A stretch of 64,000 nucleotides of DNA, from positions 55,519,792-55,583,791 of the forward strand of contig CM022298.1 of the NCBI GenBank assembly GCA_011799875.1. The letters run 5' to 3'. The first letter of the stretch is position 1; each line of letters opens with the position of its first letter. Made by a program: the position numbers and the translations under genes. The notes beneath the pieces were generated by a model. It was not told the origin of the DNA and made no database searches. It saw only the letters and a program-made list of their open reading frames with translations. Positions 36,659 through 48,830 of this stretch are shown piece by piece. The DNA is from Thinopyrum elongatum (lineage: Eukaryota > Streptophyta > Magnoliopsida > Poales > Poaceae).

Positions 36659-39600
36659 ATGGAAGACAACAAAAAAGAAGAGCATGATGACAACTATGTG
36701 CCCCTGAATACGGTGATGCTGCAATGGGGGAAGCTGAAGATAAAGAGGAACCAGACGATGTGCCCGATGATGATCTTCGCCGGGTCATTGTTGATGCAAA
36801 GAGACAATGCCAAAGTGAAAAGGAGAAGTTGAAGTTCGATCGCATGTTAGAGGATCACAAAAAAGGGTTGTACCCCAATTGTGAAGATGGCAACACAAAG
36901 CTCGGTACCACACTGGAATTGTTGCAATGGAAGGCAGACAATGGTGTATCTAACAACGGATTTGAGAAGCTACTGAAAATATTGAAGAAGAAGCTTCCAA
37001 AGGATAACGAATTGCCCGATAGTACATACGGAGCAAAGAAGGTTCTATGCCCTCTAGGATTGGAGGTGCAGAAGATACATGCATGCCCTAATGACTGCAT
37101 CCTCTACCGCGGTGCGTATGAGGATTTGAACGAATGCCCGGTATGCAGTGCATTGCGGTATAAGATCAGACGAGATGACCCTGGCGATGTTGACGGCGAG
37201 CGCCCCAGGAAGAGGGTTCCTGCCAAGGTGATGTGGTATGCTCCTATAATACCAAGGTTGAAATGTCTGTTCAAAAACAAAGAGCATGCCAAGTTGATGC
37301 GATGGCACAAAGAGGACCGTAAGAAAGATGGGAAGTTGAGAGCACCCGCTGACGGGTCACAGTGGAGAAAAATCGAGAGAAAGTGGGGGGACTTTGCAGG
37401 TGACGCAAGGAACGTATGGTTTGGTTTAAGCGCGGATGGCATTAATCCTTTTGGGGAGCAGAGCAGCAATCATAGCACCTGGCCCGTGACTCTATGTATC
37501 TATAACCTTCCTCCTTGGCTGTGCATGAAGCGGAAGTTCATTATGATGCCAGTGCTCATCCAAGGCCCTAAGCAACCCGACAACGACATTGATGTGTACC
37601 TAAGGCCATTAGTTGAAGAACTTTTACAGCTGTGGAATAGAAAAGGTGTACGTGTGTGTGATGAGCACGACCAGGAGGAATTTGACCTACATGCGTTGCT
37701 GTTTGTAACCATCAATGATTGGCCTGCTCTCAGTAACCTTTTAGGACAAACAAAAAGGGATACCACGCATGCACGCACTGTTTAGATGACACCAAAAGTA
37801 TATATTTGGACAAATGCAGGAAGAATGTGTACCCGGGACATCGTCGATTTCTTCCGACCAACCATCAATGTCGAAAGAAAGCAAGCATTTCAAAGGCGAG
37901 GCAGATCACCGGAAGAAGCACGCCGTCCGTATTGGCGATCACATACTTGCTATGGTCAATGATTTACAAGTAATCTTTGGAAAGGGTCCTGGCGGACTAT
38001 CTGTTCCGAATGACGCTGAGGGACGCGCACCCATGTGGAAGAAGAAATCTATATTTTGGGACCTACCCTATTGGAAAGACCTAGAGGTCCGCTCTGCAAT
38101 CGATGTGATGCACGTGACAAAGAATCTTTGCGTGAACCTGCTAGGCTTCTTGGGCGTGTATGGGAAGACAAAAGATACACCGGAGGCACGGGAGGACCAG
38201 CAACGTGTGCACAAAAAAGACAGCATGCCTCCAAAGCAGTATGAAGGTCCTGCCAGCTACACTCTTACCAAAGAAGAGAAGGAAATCTTCTTTGAATGCC
38301 TGCTCAGTATGAAGGTCCCATCTGGCTTCTCGTTGAATATAAAAGGAATAATAAATATGACAGAGAAAAAGTTCCAGAACCTAAAGTCTCATGACTGCCA
38401 CGTGATTATGACTCAACTGCTTTCGGTTGCATTGAGGTGGCTTCTACCGGAAAACGTTCGATTAGCCATTGTGAAGCTATGTGCATTCCTCAATGCAATC
38501 TCTCAGAAGGTGATCGCTCCAGAAATCCTACCAAGGTTAAGGAGTAATTTGGCACAATGTCTTGTCAGTTTTGAGCTGGTGTTCCCACCATCCTTCTTCA
38601 ATATCGTGACGCACGTCCTAGTTCATCTAGTCGACTAGATTGCCATTCTGGGCCCTGTATTTCTACACAATATGTTCCCCTTTGAGAGGTTCATGGGAGT
38701 CTTAAAGAAATATGTTCGTAACCGTGCTAGGCCAGAAGGAAGCATCTCCACGGGCCATCAAACAGAGGAGGTCATTGGGTTTTGTATTGACTTCATTTCT
38801 GACCTTAAGAAGATTGGTCTCCCTCAATCGTGGTATGAGGGGAGACTAACTAGAAAAGGCACGTTAGAAGCGGACTCAATAATATGTAGGGACGGGCATT
38901 CTTGGTCTCAAGCACACTACACAGTTCTACATAATTCTACCTTGGTGACCCCGTATGTCAATGAACACAAGAATATTCTGCGCTCCAAACACCCGGAGCA
39001 GCGTGACGACTGGATTACATGTGAACACATAAGGACTTTCGGCAGTTGGTTGCAAACACGTCTCATGGGTGACAACTCTGTTTCTGATGAGCTGTACTCG
39101 TTGGCCAGGGGACCATCTTCGACTGTATTGACTTACAAAGGGTACGAGATAAATGGGAATACATTTTACACGATCGCCCAAGATAAAAAGAGCACCAGCC
39201 AAAATAGTGGTGTCCGCTTTGATGCAGCAACCAAGAGAGGAAAGGACACATATTATGGTTACATAGTGGACATATGGGAACTTGACTATGGACATGATTT
39301 TAAGGTCCCTTTGTTTCAGTGCAAATGGGTCAATCTGTCAGGAGGCGGGGTACATGTAGACCCACAGTATGGAATGACAATAGTGGATCTGAACAATCTT
39401 GGGTACACAGATGAACCATTCATCCTAGCCAATGATGTGGCGCAGGTTTTCTATGTGAAGGACATGTCTACCAAACCGAGAAAAAGAAAATATAAGGAAG
39501 CGAATACATCATACGATGAGCCAAAGCGCCACATAGTTCTTTCATTGAAAAGAGACATCGTGGGAGTGGAGGGCAAGACAGACATGTCTGAAGATTATGA

Positions 39601-39718
39601 AAAGTTCCATGAAATTCCTCCCTTCAAAGTCAAGGCTGACCCAAGCACCCTGTTAAACGATGAAGATTATCCATGGTTACGGCGCAATAAGCAAAGGACA
39701 CAAGCGAAGAAAAAGTGA
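36659..39718 (+). pseudogene. TNP2-type CACTA transposase, segment B copy
   Basis: TNP2-like proteins cut and move CACTA elements in the nucleus. The homologous part starts at MEDN (36,659) and ends KKK at 39,718. In order: an acidic N-terminal part; a Cys-rich KIHACPNDCILYRGAYED/CPVC block; the transposase core with LSADGINPFGEQ and FVTINDWPALSNL; VMHVTKNLCVNLLGF; the DUF4218-like segment with LVHLVD and FERFMGVLKKYVRNRARPEG; and the DUF4216-like tail with GYEINGNTFYTIAQD and DVAQVFYVKD. The usual N-terminal transposase-associated domain is missing. Four lesions break the frame: loss of one base near 36,727, near 37,752 and near 37,885, and an in-frame TAG at 38,636-38,638 where relatives have Glu. 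Three open stretches remain (36,724-37,785, 37,814-38,638, 38,672-39,718). The same lesions occur in segment A. Inactive. Confidence 0.93.
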
Positions 39719-40960
39719 AGACTTTCTCTCCACAACTATTATGATGATGCCTTTGATCTAGAATATCACTTCAGTTATATGTGAAGAAATGAAATCCCTT
39801 TTGTAACAGATGAGTTTTTGTCCGAAACCCTGATACTTCAAAAGAGATTGTCCATTTTGTACACGAAGTGCATCCAGTTTTTGCCGTAACCCTCTCTACT
39901 TTTTAGCACATGCTATGTGGGTGAAATGATGATACCATGCCAACTTTCAACCTTTTCAGACTTCATTTGTAGTGCTTTTCAATTTCAGGGTCATTTAGCT
40001 CAAAAAATCAGTAAATGCATGAAAAATACCAAATGAAGTTAGAAAGGGTTGAAAATTTATGATGTGGCTTCGAATGGTGCATTTTGAACACACAAAAAGT
40101 CTGGAGTTCAAATAAGTTCAAAAAAATGAAATCCCTTTGTAATAGATGAGTTATCGTCCGAAACCCTGATACTTAGAAAGAGATTGTCCATTTTGTACAC
40201 GAAGTGCATCCATTTTTTGCCGTAACCCTCTCAACTTTTTAGAACATGCTATGTGGGTGAAATGATGATACCATGCCAACTTTCAACCTTTTTAGAGTTC
40301 ATTTATAGTGCTTTTCAATTTCAGGATCAACTAAAACAGAACTATAATATTCTTCAATAGAAAAAAGAATCAACTAAAACGCTTTTATAAACTAAAAAGA
40401 ATCAATAGCAAAAAGAATCAACTAAAAAGTTTTTATAAAACTCTAATAGCAAAAGGAATCAACTAAAAAGCTTTTATAAACCTCTAGTATTTTTGAAACT
40501 AAAATTATATAAAATTTATGCAACTAAAATTATCAAAGTATTTTTGTTCAAAACATTAATAGCAAAAGAATTTTCATAAAGAATTTTTTTGTTAGAAACT
40601 TTAATAGCAAACTAAAATAACAAAATCTGTTTTTGATTAAAATAGACATTTAAAATAACCTAAAAATTACCAAATTAAATATAATGATAAAACACAGTAA
40701 TATTAAATAGCAGGAAAAAGAACCACTCCAAAATCTATTTTTATAGTAAAGTTATTCACAAACTATTGATTCACACAAATTTTAAAGAATTCAAATTTAA
40801 ACTATTCAAATTTGAAAACTAATGGCAATAACAGAAAGTTTATAATTTTTGTGACCTAAAAGCAAAAAGAATCACTGAAAAACTATAAGTATTTAGCTGT
40901 AAGTAGAAACAAAAGAAAATAAATAAAGCAAAAAACGAAACAAAAAAATGGAAAATAAAA
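39719..40960. other. AT-rich CACTA spacer with direct repeat
   Basis: Two ~200 base blocks starting at 39,789 and 40,126 (337 bases apart) share GTCCGAAACCCTGATACTT and GTGGGTGAAATGATGATACC. An A-rich tract with repeated AATCAACTAAAA follows to about 40,960. No coding sequence. Confidence 0.7.
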
Positions 40961-41468
40961 ATAAAAAATGCCGCCTACTGGGCCACCACGACCTGAATAC
41001 GACTAGAAACCCAACCAGCTAGTTGGGCCCGGATTCAGGCCCACAGCAAGCCCAGTAGGCCCACAGGCAGAGAGACACGTTTAGGCCAGTAGGCCTGCAA
41101 TAGAGAGGAGTTCGAAAGGGGAGGCGCAGCCGCGCTTATAAACAAGTGCCGAAGCCTCTCAGCTAGCGAGGTGGGACTAAACATCCAACCGCACCGCAGC
41201 TGTGCCAGGCACAGGCCTTTGGTCCCGGTTGGTGGCTCGAACCGGGACCAATGCCACCCGTTCGTCCCGGTTCGTGCCGCCAACCGGGGCCAATGCCACC
41301 CTTTAGTCCTGGTTGGTGCCACCAACCGGGACCAAAGGTTCTGCTTCCTGCCCTTTGGGCTGCTGGAAATTGACCTTTGGTCCCGGTTGATAGCACCAAC
41401 CGGGACTAAAGGGGGCCATTAGTCCCGGTTGGTGCTATAAACCGGGACTAAAGGGGGTTGCTATATAA
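40961..41468 (+). promoter_or_regulatory. Promoter region of the CACTA accessory gene, with TATA box
   Basis: Several GGCCCA/TGGGCC boxes (about 40,978, 41,025, 41,036 and 41,055), typical of plant promoters, are followed by the AACCGGGAC inverted repeats and by TATATAA at 41,462-41,468. A CT-rich, GCCGCC-rich leader starts right after. The gene downstream is the accessory gene at 43,058-46,801. Confidence 0.55.
41217..41456. repeat. AACCGGGAC inverted-repeat cluster, segment B
   Basis: At least four facing pairs are visible, such as GGTCCCGGTTGGTGG facing AACCGGGACC, GTCCTGGTTGGTGCC facing CCAACCGGGACC, and GTCCCGGTTGGTGC facing AAACCGGGACTAAAGG. They match the repeats at 47,144-47,330 next to the element's 3' end. 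In CACTA elements such motifs are normally subterminal; here they also lie inside, just upstream of the accessory gene. Confidence 0.85.
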
Positions 41469-41469
41469 G

Positions 41470-43052
41470 CCAAGACTTAGGAAATTTCCCCCCATCCGCC
41501 ATTCTTCTCTCGACGCCGCCGCCAAGCTGCTGCTGCTGCCCTCGACGCCGACGCAATCGCTCTCATCGTCGTCGTCGCCGAGCTACCACGGCAACGTCCC
41601 CACTCCCACTGTGAGCCGCCGCGCCGTTCCCCTCCTCTCCTCCTCACCCCCCCCCCCCCCCCCCCCGCGCCCCGACGCTGCCGCCCGCGCTTCGGCCGCC
41701 CATGCCGCCCGCACTCCGGCCTCCCGCAGTGAGCTCCGGCCGCCCCGACCCCTTCACCTGCGCTGCCGCCGCCGCCGCCCCTGCCCTGCGCCGCCGCTGC
41801 CTTGCGCTGTATCAAGTTAGAATTTGCAAAGATTTTGCAAAAGTTAGAATTTTTTATGTGTATGTATGTTCATATGCATATATGTATGTGTATATATGTG
41901 TTTGAATGTATATATGTATGTGTATATATGTGTGTATGTATATAGCATTTTTTGGTCCATGTATGTATGTATGTGTATGTACGGATGAATGGATGGATAT
42001 GGATGGATGTATATAGATAGAAAATGTTCATATGATTTTTTTTGTTCATATATATGATGATTTTTTTTGTTCATACATGATCATATGATGTTTTTTTTGT
42101 TAATAGATGATCATATATATGATTTTTTTTGTTCATATGTGTGCATGGATGTGGATGGATGGATGGATGTATATATATAGAAAATGATCATATGATGTTT
42201 TTTTTATTCATAGAATTTTTTTTTGTTCATGAGAGAGGCGGCGGGGACGTCGGACATTCATGAGAGAGGCGGTCCGGTCGTCGGACATGTCATGTGGAAT
42301 TTTTTTTGGTTCATAGAAAACTTCGGTAACTTCGACATGAGGGGGGACGTCGATCAACCCCCTCTCACCCGACCAAACTCTCGAGTCCACCCAAACCGGG
42401 ACTGAGAAAGGGTTGTCGAGGCCACCCCAAACCCTAGAAGAGTTGTCGTGGCCACCCAATTTTACCAAGTTAAATGAGTTAAAAGTTACTTACTCCCGTT
42501 ACGCTCACCCAAATTTACCAACTTAAAAGAGCGTTGTCGAGGCCACACCAAACCCTATAAGTGTTGTCGAGGCCACCCAAATTTACCAAGTTAAAATAGC
42601 GTTGTCGAGGCCACCGCAAACACTAGAAGAGTTGTCGAGGCCACCCAAATTTACCAAGTTAAAAGAGCATTCTCGAGGCCACCCCAAACCCTAGAAGCGT
42701 TGTCGAGGCCACCCCAAACCCTAGAAGAAAGAGCGTCATTGTCGATCTATCGTTGCCGGCATAGGTCAATGGGGGAGAATGCATGGATAGTTTGATCTCC
42801 TGCATAGCGATTATTTTTTGCAAAGTGTCCTCTCCTAGAAGAAAGGGCGTTGTCGATCTCCTACCCCCTCCCACCCCTACCCGATAACTTCGACATGAGG
42901 GGGGACGTCGGACATGCATGAGAGAGGCGGTCCGCAACTAATCCATTGCTCATATATGCATATGATTCCTTGTTGTGATTAGCTAGGTCTATGTTTGCCA
43001 CTAATATATCCATCTCTCATGTTTGTATATTGCCATGTTGTAATATTTGCAG
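41470..43052 (+). other. 5' leader and probable intron of the accessory gene, with microsatellite and minisatellite
   Basis: A GCC-rich leader with a C-run (41,647-41,666) gives way at about 41,830 to TGTATATATG and GGATGGAT microsatellites, then four to five TTTTTTTGTTCATA-ATGATCATATG units (to 42,230), then a minisatellite with the core GTTGTCGAGGCCACCC (about 42,412-42,725). The stretch ends with AATATTTGCAG at 43,042-43,052, a good splice acceptor five bases before the ATG. The donor was not identified. Confidence 0.5.
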
Positions 43053-43057
43053 AAACT

Positions 43058-46000
43058 ATGGACAGAGACTTAGAACAAGAAGAGTTGTTGGGGGATATAA
43101 TCCGCGACGGAGGTGATCCCTTGCCGTTTCTCAACGACACCGATGGTCAGGAAGGAGAGGATGACGGCTTCGGTAATCCAACAATGGAGGGGGAAGGAGA
43201 TCATGACGGCTCCGGTGACCGAATGGCGGAGGAAGAAGACCATGATGACGGCTCCGGTGACTGAACGAAGGAGGGAGCTGTTGCAAAGTCCGGCGAGGTA
43301 TATATATTAATTAAGCCTGTGCTGACTTGATGCATTAATTCTTTTGGTATGTACATATATTAACGCTTCTTTCTTCTTTTATAGCCCTCCGGATCGAGCC
43401 AAACTTCCGTAAGGAGACGAGGCCCGAAGAAAAGGTTGCGCCAGGATGAAAGGTTCACGATCACAGAAATCGTGAACGATGGCCAACCGATTGCTCCCAA
43501 GCGGACCAAGGACACATTTGTACATCAGTGCGGAGCTATTGTTAGGGACAGCGTTCCGATCAGCGTCCAGCAATGGAATAAGAGTAAGGACGACCCTGAA
43601 GTTTCTTATGTCCAAGATAGACTGAAAGGTGATCTTTGGACCTCGCTGATGGCAAATTTCAGCCTACCGCCAGAGGAGGATCTGAATAAGCCAGTTATAG
43701 ATCCAAAGGTCAAGGCGTTTGCTCTTAAGAAGATGGCAGATCTATTTCAGGAACTGGAAGAAAGAGTTGAACACAAAGTTTGTCGACAAAGGGAAGACTC
43801 CAGAATTCACCGGCCGATATGAGAAGATAAGAGATCACTGGCCCGCATTTGTGGCCTACAAGAAATCGGATAAGGGTAAGAAAAGGTCAGAGACAAACAA
43901 GAAAAATGCGGCAAAGAAGAAGTATCACCATCACACGGGGTCAGGGGGCTACTACAAAGCCCGGCCATTCTGGGACAATGCTAAGCAAGACCTGCTTGCT
44001 AAAGGGGTCCAACCATCGACATTGAACTGGCCAGATCGTTCAAGGACTTGGTTCTTCGGGGTTGGGGGAACTTTGGACCCAGAAACAGGGGAGTGTCGTT
44101 GGACGGATGAGCAACTTGCAATACCCATCAAGAAGCTTCAGGAGTATATCAGGGCAGCGCAGGAAGGGACATTCATTCCCGACAGAGAGAAGGACGAGCT
44201 GACAGAGGCCCTCGGGAATCCTGAGCACCCTGGACGAACACGCGGCACACCAGGCTCCGTTCCGTGGGTGGTTGGGTTCCCCGACAGTGGTGGTTACAGA
44301 AGCCAAGAAAGAAAGAGGAAAGCGGAAGTGAGCGAACTGCAGAAGCTCAATGCAAGAATAGCAAAGCTAGAGGAACTTGCAGCTACCGGTCAACCATCTC
44401 AGCGGCACGAAGATCCTTGCTTCAACGTTGCCCCAGAAGCTACCCCACCATCTCAACGGAGAAGCAGTGTGGCTTCCACAGAGCTCGTTCAGCCTGATTT
44501 CACGGCTCCTCGCTACCCCATGGATACTATCACGGAGGCTCAACATTGCGAGCTAATGATGAAATGGCAGAATCTGACTTTGAAGGCGGCTGTCGGCTCT
44601 GTTGTACCTCCTCAAGCTGAGGGAACTTTCCATTGCCGTGCTATTCCACATGGCTATGCTGTTGTGACCGTGGATGAAATAATGGAGGGATTTGAGGAGC
44701 TAGAGCTTGACTACCCTACAGGTGAAGGGGAGAATCATCTGGTTTATGCTTTAAGGAGTACCTGTCTATGGAGGAAGGAGTACATCAAGCTTCCAAACTG
44801 GACGCCTCCTCCTCCTCCGGCGAGTCAGGGCACTCCGCCTCCTCCTCTGCCTCCTCGTCCGGCGAGTGATCAGGGCACTCCGCCTCCTCCAGCGCGTGAG
44901 GGCACTCCGCCTCCTCCGGCGCGTCGGAGCACTCCGCCTCCTCCTCCGCCTCCTCCGGCGTGTCAGCAGACTCCACCGCGTCAGCAACGACAGAAGAGAG
45001 ACGCCGCCGCTCCGGCGGCTAGCAATACAAGAGGCGGGATGAAATTCAAAGCTGGTCCAAGCCTGAAGCCTCTTCCAAAGTTACCATATGAGAGGACTGA
45101 TGAGGAAACCGATGAAATCATGGCAGTCGAAGTGCAGGCCCATTTTGAACGGAAACCTCCATCTCCGAAGGAAAAGGCAGATCCGGTGAAAGTGAAGCGC
45201 ACTCTGGATGCCCTGAAGCGACTAGCACCGCCTCCGCCGCAATCCAACTATGAGCGCATTATTGAAAGGACATATAAGGAAGCGCAGCGGTCGGGAAGTA
45301 CTTGCAGTGATGCAAGGCTAGCAAAACGAAAAAGTGGGGAAACAATTCCCTAGCTCGGGGAACATGCGAAGCAATCGTGCCCCCCGCTCAAGGTGTCTAG
45401 CGATATCGTCGCTAATCATCCGGGTCTAGTGCCCGGTACCAATCCTGCTGATTACCTGGGCGATGATGTACAGTTTGAAATGTTAGAGGTAGTAGATATC
45501 TTCAGATACGAGTACGGGAAGCCTCTCATCAAACCTGATCATCCTTCTCTACCAACGATGATGCGAAGATTGCATGAATGGTACATGGATACCTGCAGGA
45601 AGTCTGGGAAGGGTAGTTTGATGCTGGGAATTAAAGAGGAGCATGACCTCGTTGGAACTGAGGTGATGCCTGTTGAATTTGTGGAGTTATTCCAGTTATT
45701 CAATCAAGATGCCCTCGACAAACAACTCATGACTTGCTACTGTCTGTAAATATTACCTCTGTAATTAAGTCTCTATAGCTCAGCTCTTTCATTGCATGTA
45801 TATATAATTATCCTCACTATATTATGCAGACTGAAGATCGTCGAATGCAAAAAAGCACAAATCTATGACATTGGGTTCATTAACCCAAATACCATAAATG
45901 AATGGTCGGTTCAAAACAGAGTCAAAGATACTGAGGACAACTTGCTAAAATCGTTACTTCGAAATCAAAACAAAGGGAAAATACTCTTTCCTTACAATTT

Positions 46001-46801
46001 CAAGTGAGTGTTACTGTCTTGTGCATATTCGGTTTCGCTTACTCGAGGTTATAGTAATGTAATTGATGAGTTATGCATGCGTGCGCAGCTTCCACTTTAT
46101 TCTGCAAGAGATTAAGCTTGACCGGGAGTAGTAACTGTCTTAGACTCGAGACGAAAAGATCCCCAGGACTATGCGGACATGACTGCAATGCTCCAGAAGT
46201 AAGTTCAATCAATCATTATCGCACCATATCGGCAATTTTGTTTATTTCCGGATATCAAGTAATTATTTTCTTTGTCTGGCAGGGTTTGGAAAGAGTTCAC
46301 CGGAATGGTTCTGGGACTGCCGAGGGAGCTGCGATTTACATACCCGAAAGTAAGTAGTACTAGCTAGTTTCGCGCATCTCCCATTGATTCTAGTTTCATC
46401 AATACCATTTATCATACTTGATTATCAGTTTGATTGAACTCTATTCTCGTAAAGTCCTTGTGGCAGGAAGGCGGAAATAATTTATGTGGATACTACGTTT
46501 GCGAGTTCATCCGCCACTCGACCTCTGAGCGGGGCTGCTCTGACCGACAATATGAAGTACGTAAACTATAATATTCACAATTTTATTTTATTACTATCAT
46601 TTGTGTTCAGTTTCATTGATATATATGTATTGACCCCCTTCTTTAAATTAGATGTGGCAGATGCGGGATGAACTCCTACCACATGTTCACATACGAGCAA
46701 TTCAAGAGGAATTGGCGGGATTCTTTCTTGACCACGTCATAAATGAGAAGGGAGAATACCATCTGGAAATTGAAATGGATTTTAGATGTAAGGAATTGTA
46801 A
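43058..46801 (+). pseudogene. CACTA accessory gene with proline-rich linker and Ulp1/C48-like protease domain, segment B copy
   Basis: The gene lies in the same element, downstream of and codirectional with the transposase. Consensus GT/AG sites support seven exons: 43,058-43,297; 43,385-45,745; 45,830-46,003; 46,089-46,198; 46,283-46,349; 46,467-46,556; 46,652-46,801. The protein would have an acidic start (MDRDLEQEELLG), a basic KKRLRQDERFTITE region, a conserved WPDRSRTWFFG/IPDREKDELTEALGNPEHPG block, a proline-rich linker (44,800-44,990), and a C48-like tail with His (FHFIL, 46,093), Asp (VLDSRRKD, 46,143) and Cys (NNLCGYYVCEF, 46,485). Breaks: TGA at 43,262 (CGA to TGA), an extra base near 43,747, TAG at 45,351 (CAG to TAG), and a lost base near 46,124. 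Related grass CACTA elements carry such a second ORF; its role there is not settled. Inactive here. Confidence 0.85.
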
Positions 46802-47143
46802 GAGATGTTATATTGTATATATGTAGTAGCGTTGGATAGATATACGAAAACTTGTTGTTCGACCAATCTCTCGGAGAAAGAGAGGTCACTTCTCTCTGTA
46901 TATATTCATGACGATCTTGTGTAATTAATGGTTCCTTCATTTGCTTACTAGCTAGCGTGTCGAGTTCTCTCTATATGTATAGTAGCTAGCGTCGACCAAG
47001 CACGGAGAAAGAGAGGTCACTTCTCTCTATTAGCTAGCTAACACAATATGAAACCACTAAATTAACCCTCCAAAACCCTAAACCCCACCCCCTTTCAAAA
47101 AAAAAAACCCAGCGCCTGCGAGGTGCTGACGCGTGGCTTCCTT
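46802..47143. other. 3' flank of the accessory gene
   Basis: Two related ~110 base blocks contain GGAGAAAGAGAGGTCACTTCTCTCT (at about 46,877 and 47,004) with GTAGTAGC and TAGCTAGC motifs, probably a tandem duplication in the 3' untranslated region. Then comes a poly-A-like CAAAAAAAAAAACCC at about 47,096. Confidence 0.5.
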
Positions 47144-47350
47144 TTGGTCCCGATTGGTATTACCAACCGGGACTAAAGGTCCTTCTGCCTGGGCGCCCCG
47201 CAGCGGCCACGTGGAGCCCCTTCTGTCCCAGTTCGTAAGCGAACAGAGACTAAAGGTTTTGGCCTTTAGTCCCGACCCTTTTGTCCCGGTTCCAGAACCG
47301 GGTCTAAAGGCCCTCTGGAACCGGGACTAGTTCCCTGTTTTCTACTAGTT
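47144..47350. mobile_element. 3' terminal region of the CACTA element, segment B
   Basis: Facing repeats (TTTGGTCCCGATTGGTATT with CCAACCGGGACTAAAGG; CCCGGTTCCAGAACCGGG; GGAACCGGGAC) lead to CCCTGTTTTCTACTAGTT. The inverse, CTAGTAGAAAACAGGG, matches the terminus of grass CACTA families with these repeats, but the last bases have lost the CACTA signature (CA to AA). The 5' terminus of this element is not in the window, so the target duplication cannot be checked. Confidence 0.7.
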
Positions 47351-48830
47351 CTTGCACGAGGTGTTCCCCACATTAATCCAAAACAAAAACAGGAGTAGGG
47401 TATTACCTCAACCATGAGGTCCCGAACATGGGTAAAACCCTTATGCGAACTCCCCTTGGAATACTTTGGGCTATGCTCTCCTCCCTACCGAGGCACTAAA
47501 GAGATTTTGCACCATCAGTTGGTGCGCCAGTCAAGGGCTGCGTCGTCGGCCAAAGACCGACTTTAGATATATCTTCCATCATGTCTGGTGACTTCACACA
47601 TGGTCAGAGCTTCACTTTCGGCTCCCTCACCTTCGTCACAGATGGGACAAGACGGCTCAACATTGACCCGCTGCCCAATCCGGCACCATCTTCTTCATAA
47701 CGTTTGCGTTCGTCATCGATCCCTTCGGCGGCCTCCGGCTTTGTGTTCCACCACCTCATCAAGCAACAAGTGCGGCTTCCACAGAACCTGCAGTTGCAGC
47801 ACCGGCCTCCGGCTCAAAAGATGACCACACTCCAGTGACATTCCTCCGGACCGAGGCCTGGATCAAGGCCGCAAGGTTGGGGCGAAGCGCCCACTCAACA
47901 TCAACCCATCAGCTCTCGCTCACGTGTCATCTGGTCATGATGGTCTGCTTCAACTGCATCGATGACCACAAGCTAGAGGATTCTGACGATTACATTAGGG
48001 CAAGCCCAACCACAACCTCTTCAATAGACGACAACGAGCCACCTCCGACCATCACACTGGGGCAAATCTTTATGATGGCTCCAGGAGGCTCCGGAGGCGG
48101 CAACAAGTTCCCAACAGCTCTCTCATCGCCACTAATGCCAGTGAAGTCACGCCCACGAATATCGTCCCACCATATTCATCACCATTAATTGTTACTACTA
48201 CTGCAACCGCTCCTTCAACACCCTCGACCTCAACACCGATTTCCCACGGGGTTCATGACCTCTGGGGTCGACCCCTTTGTCATCGCTACACCAACAATAA
48301 AACAACACATCACCACCGACAACGCACTGCGGCTGCTCAGCACGGCACTGCCAGGAGACGACCCCACTATCAGGGCCATGAAGGCCATCACGTAAGCCAC
48401 CATGGCCGCCCACGTCTCGCTGCAGAAAGATAAGGAGGAGGCCGCCGCACAGCAAGCCTGGTGGATGGAAACCATGGACAATGAGCAATGCCAATGACCC
48501 CGACGCTAAACTCGCCCGACAACCAACGCTCTCGCAGTTTGATGATTCCAAATTTTGTGTTATTTTGCACCTCTTATTTCATTTTGTAGTGTTAGGATTC
48601 TTCGGATTTTGCGGAGGTAGCAGCGCAGTTCAAGGCGGAGCAAGTGACCATCCTCGACTCGATCCAATCTGAGCGGGAGGTGGCGGCAAACCACCGATGT
48701 GAAGAGGGAGCAGATCTTTGCAGACCTAGAGGACGGGGAAGGGGAGCTGGAGCTTCGCCCCGCAATGACCCCAAAGTCGGTAAGCCAAACAAGGGGTTAT
48801 CTGCGTCTCTATGACAATCAGGAGTATGAT
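47351..48830 (+). pseudogene. gag-like retrotransposon remnant, segment B copy
   Basis: A leader (CATGGGTAAAACCCTTATGC, CTCCTCCCTACCGAGGCAC) like that before gag in grass Gypsy-type elements is followed by ATG at 47,581 and a frame reading MSGDFTHGQSFTFGSLTFVT before a stop near 47,698. The next frames continue with a low-complexity Pro/Ala/Ser/Thr region (TFAFVIDP, VPPPHQATSAAS), then HITTDNALRLLSTALPGDDP (48,300-48,360), HVSLQKDKEEAAAQQAWW (48,407-48,460) and FKAEQVTILDSIQSE (48,630-48,675). At least five frame changes or stops occur. No zinc knuckle, protease or LTR was found. It could also be a decayed host gene; the retrotransposon reading rests on the leader and composition. Confidence 0.45.

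Noticed and set aside
36383..36832. Frame of 149 codons as a possible gene
   Set aside because: It is a chance fusion of CACTA subterminal repeats with a broken transposase start.
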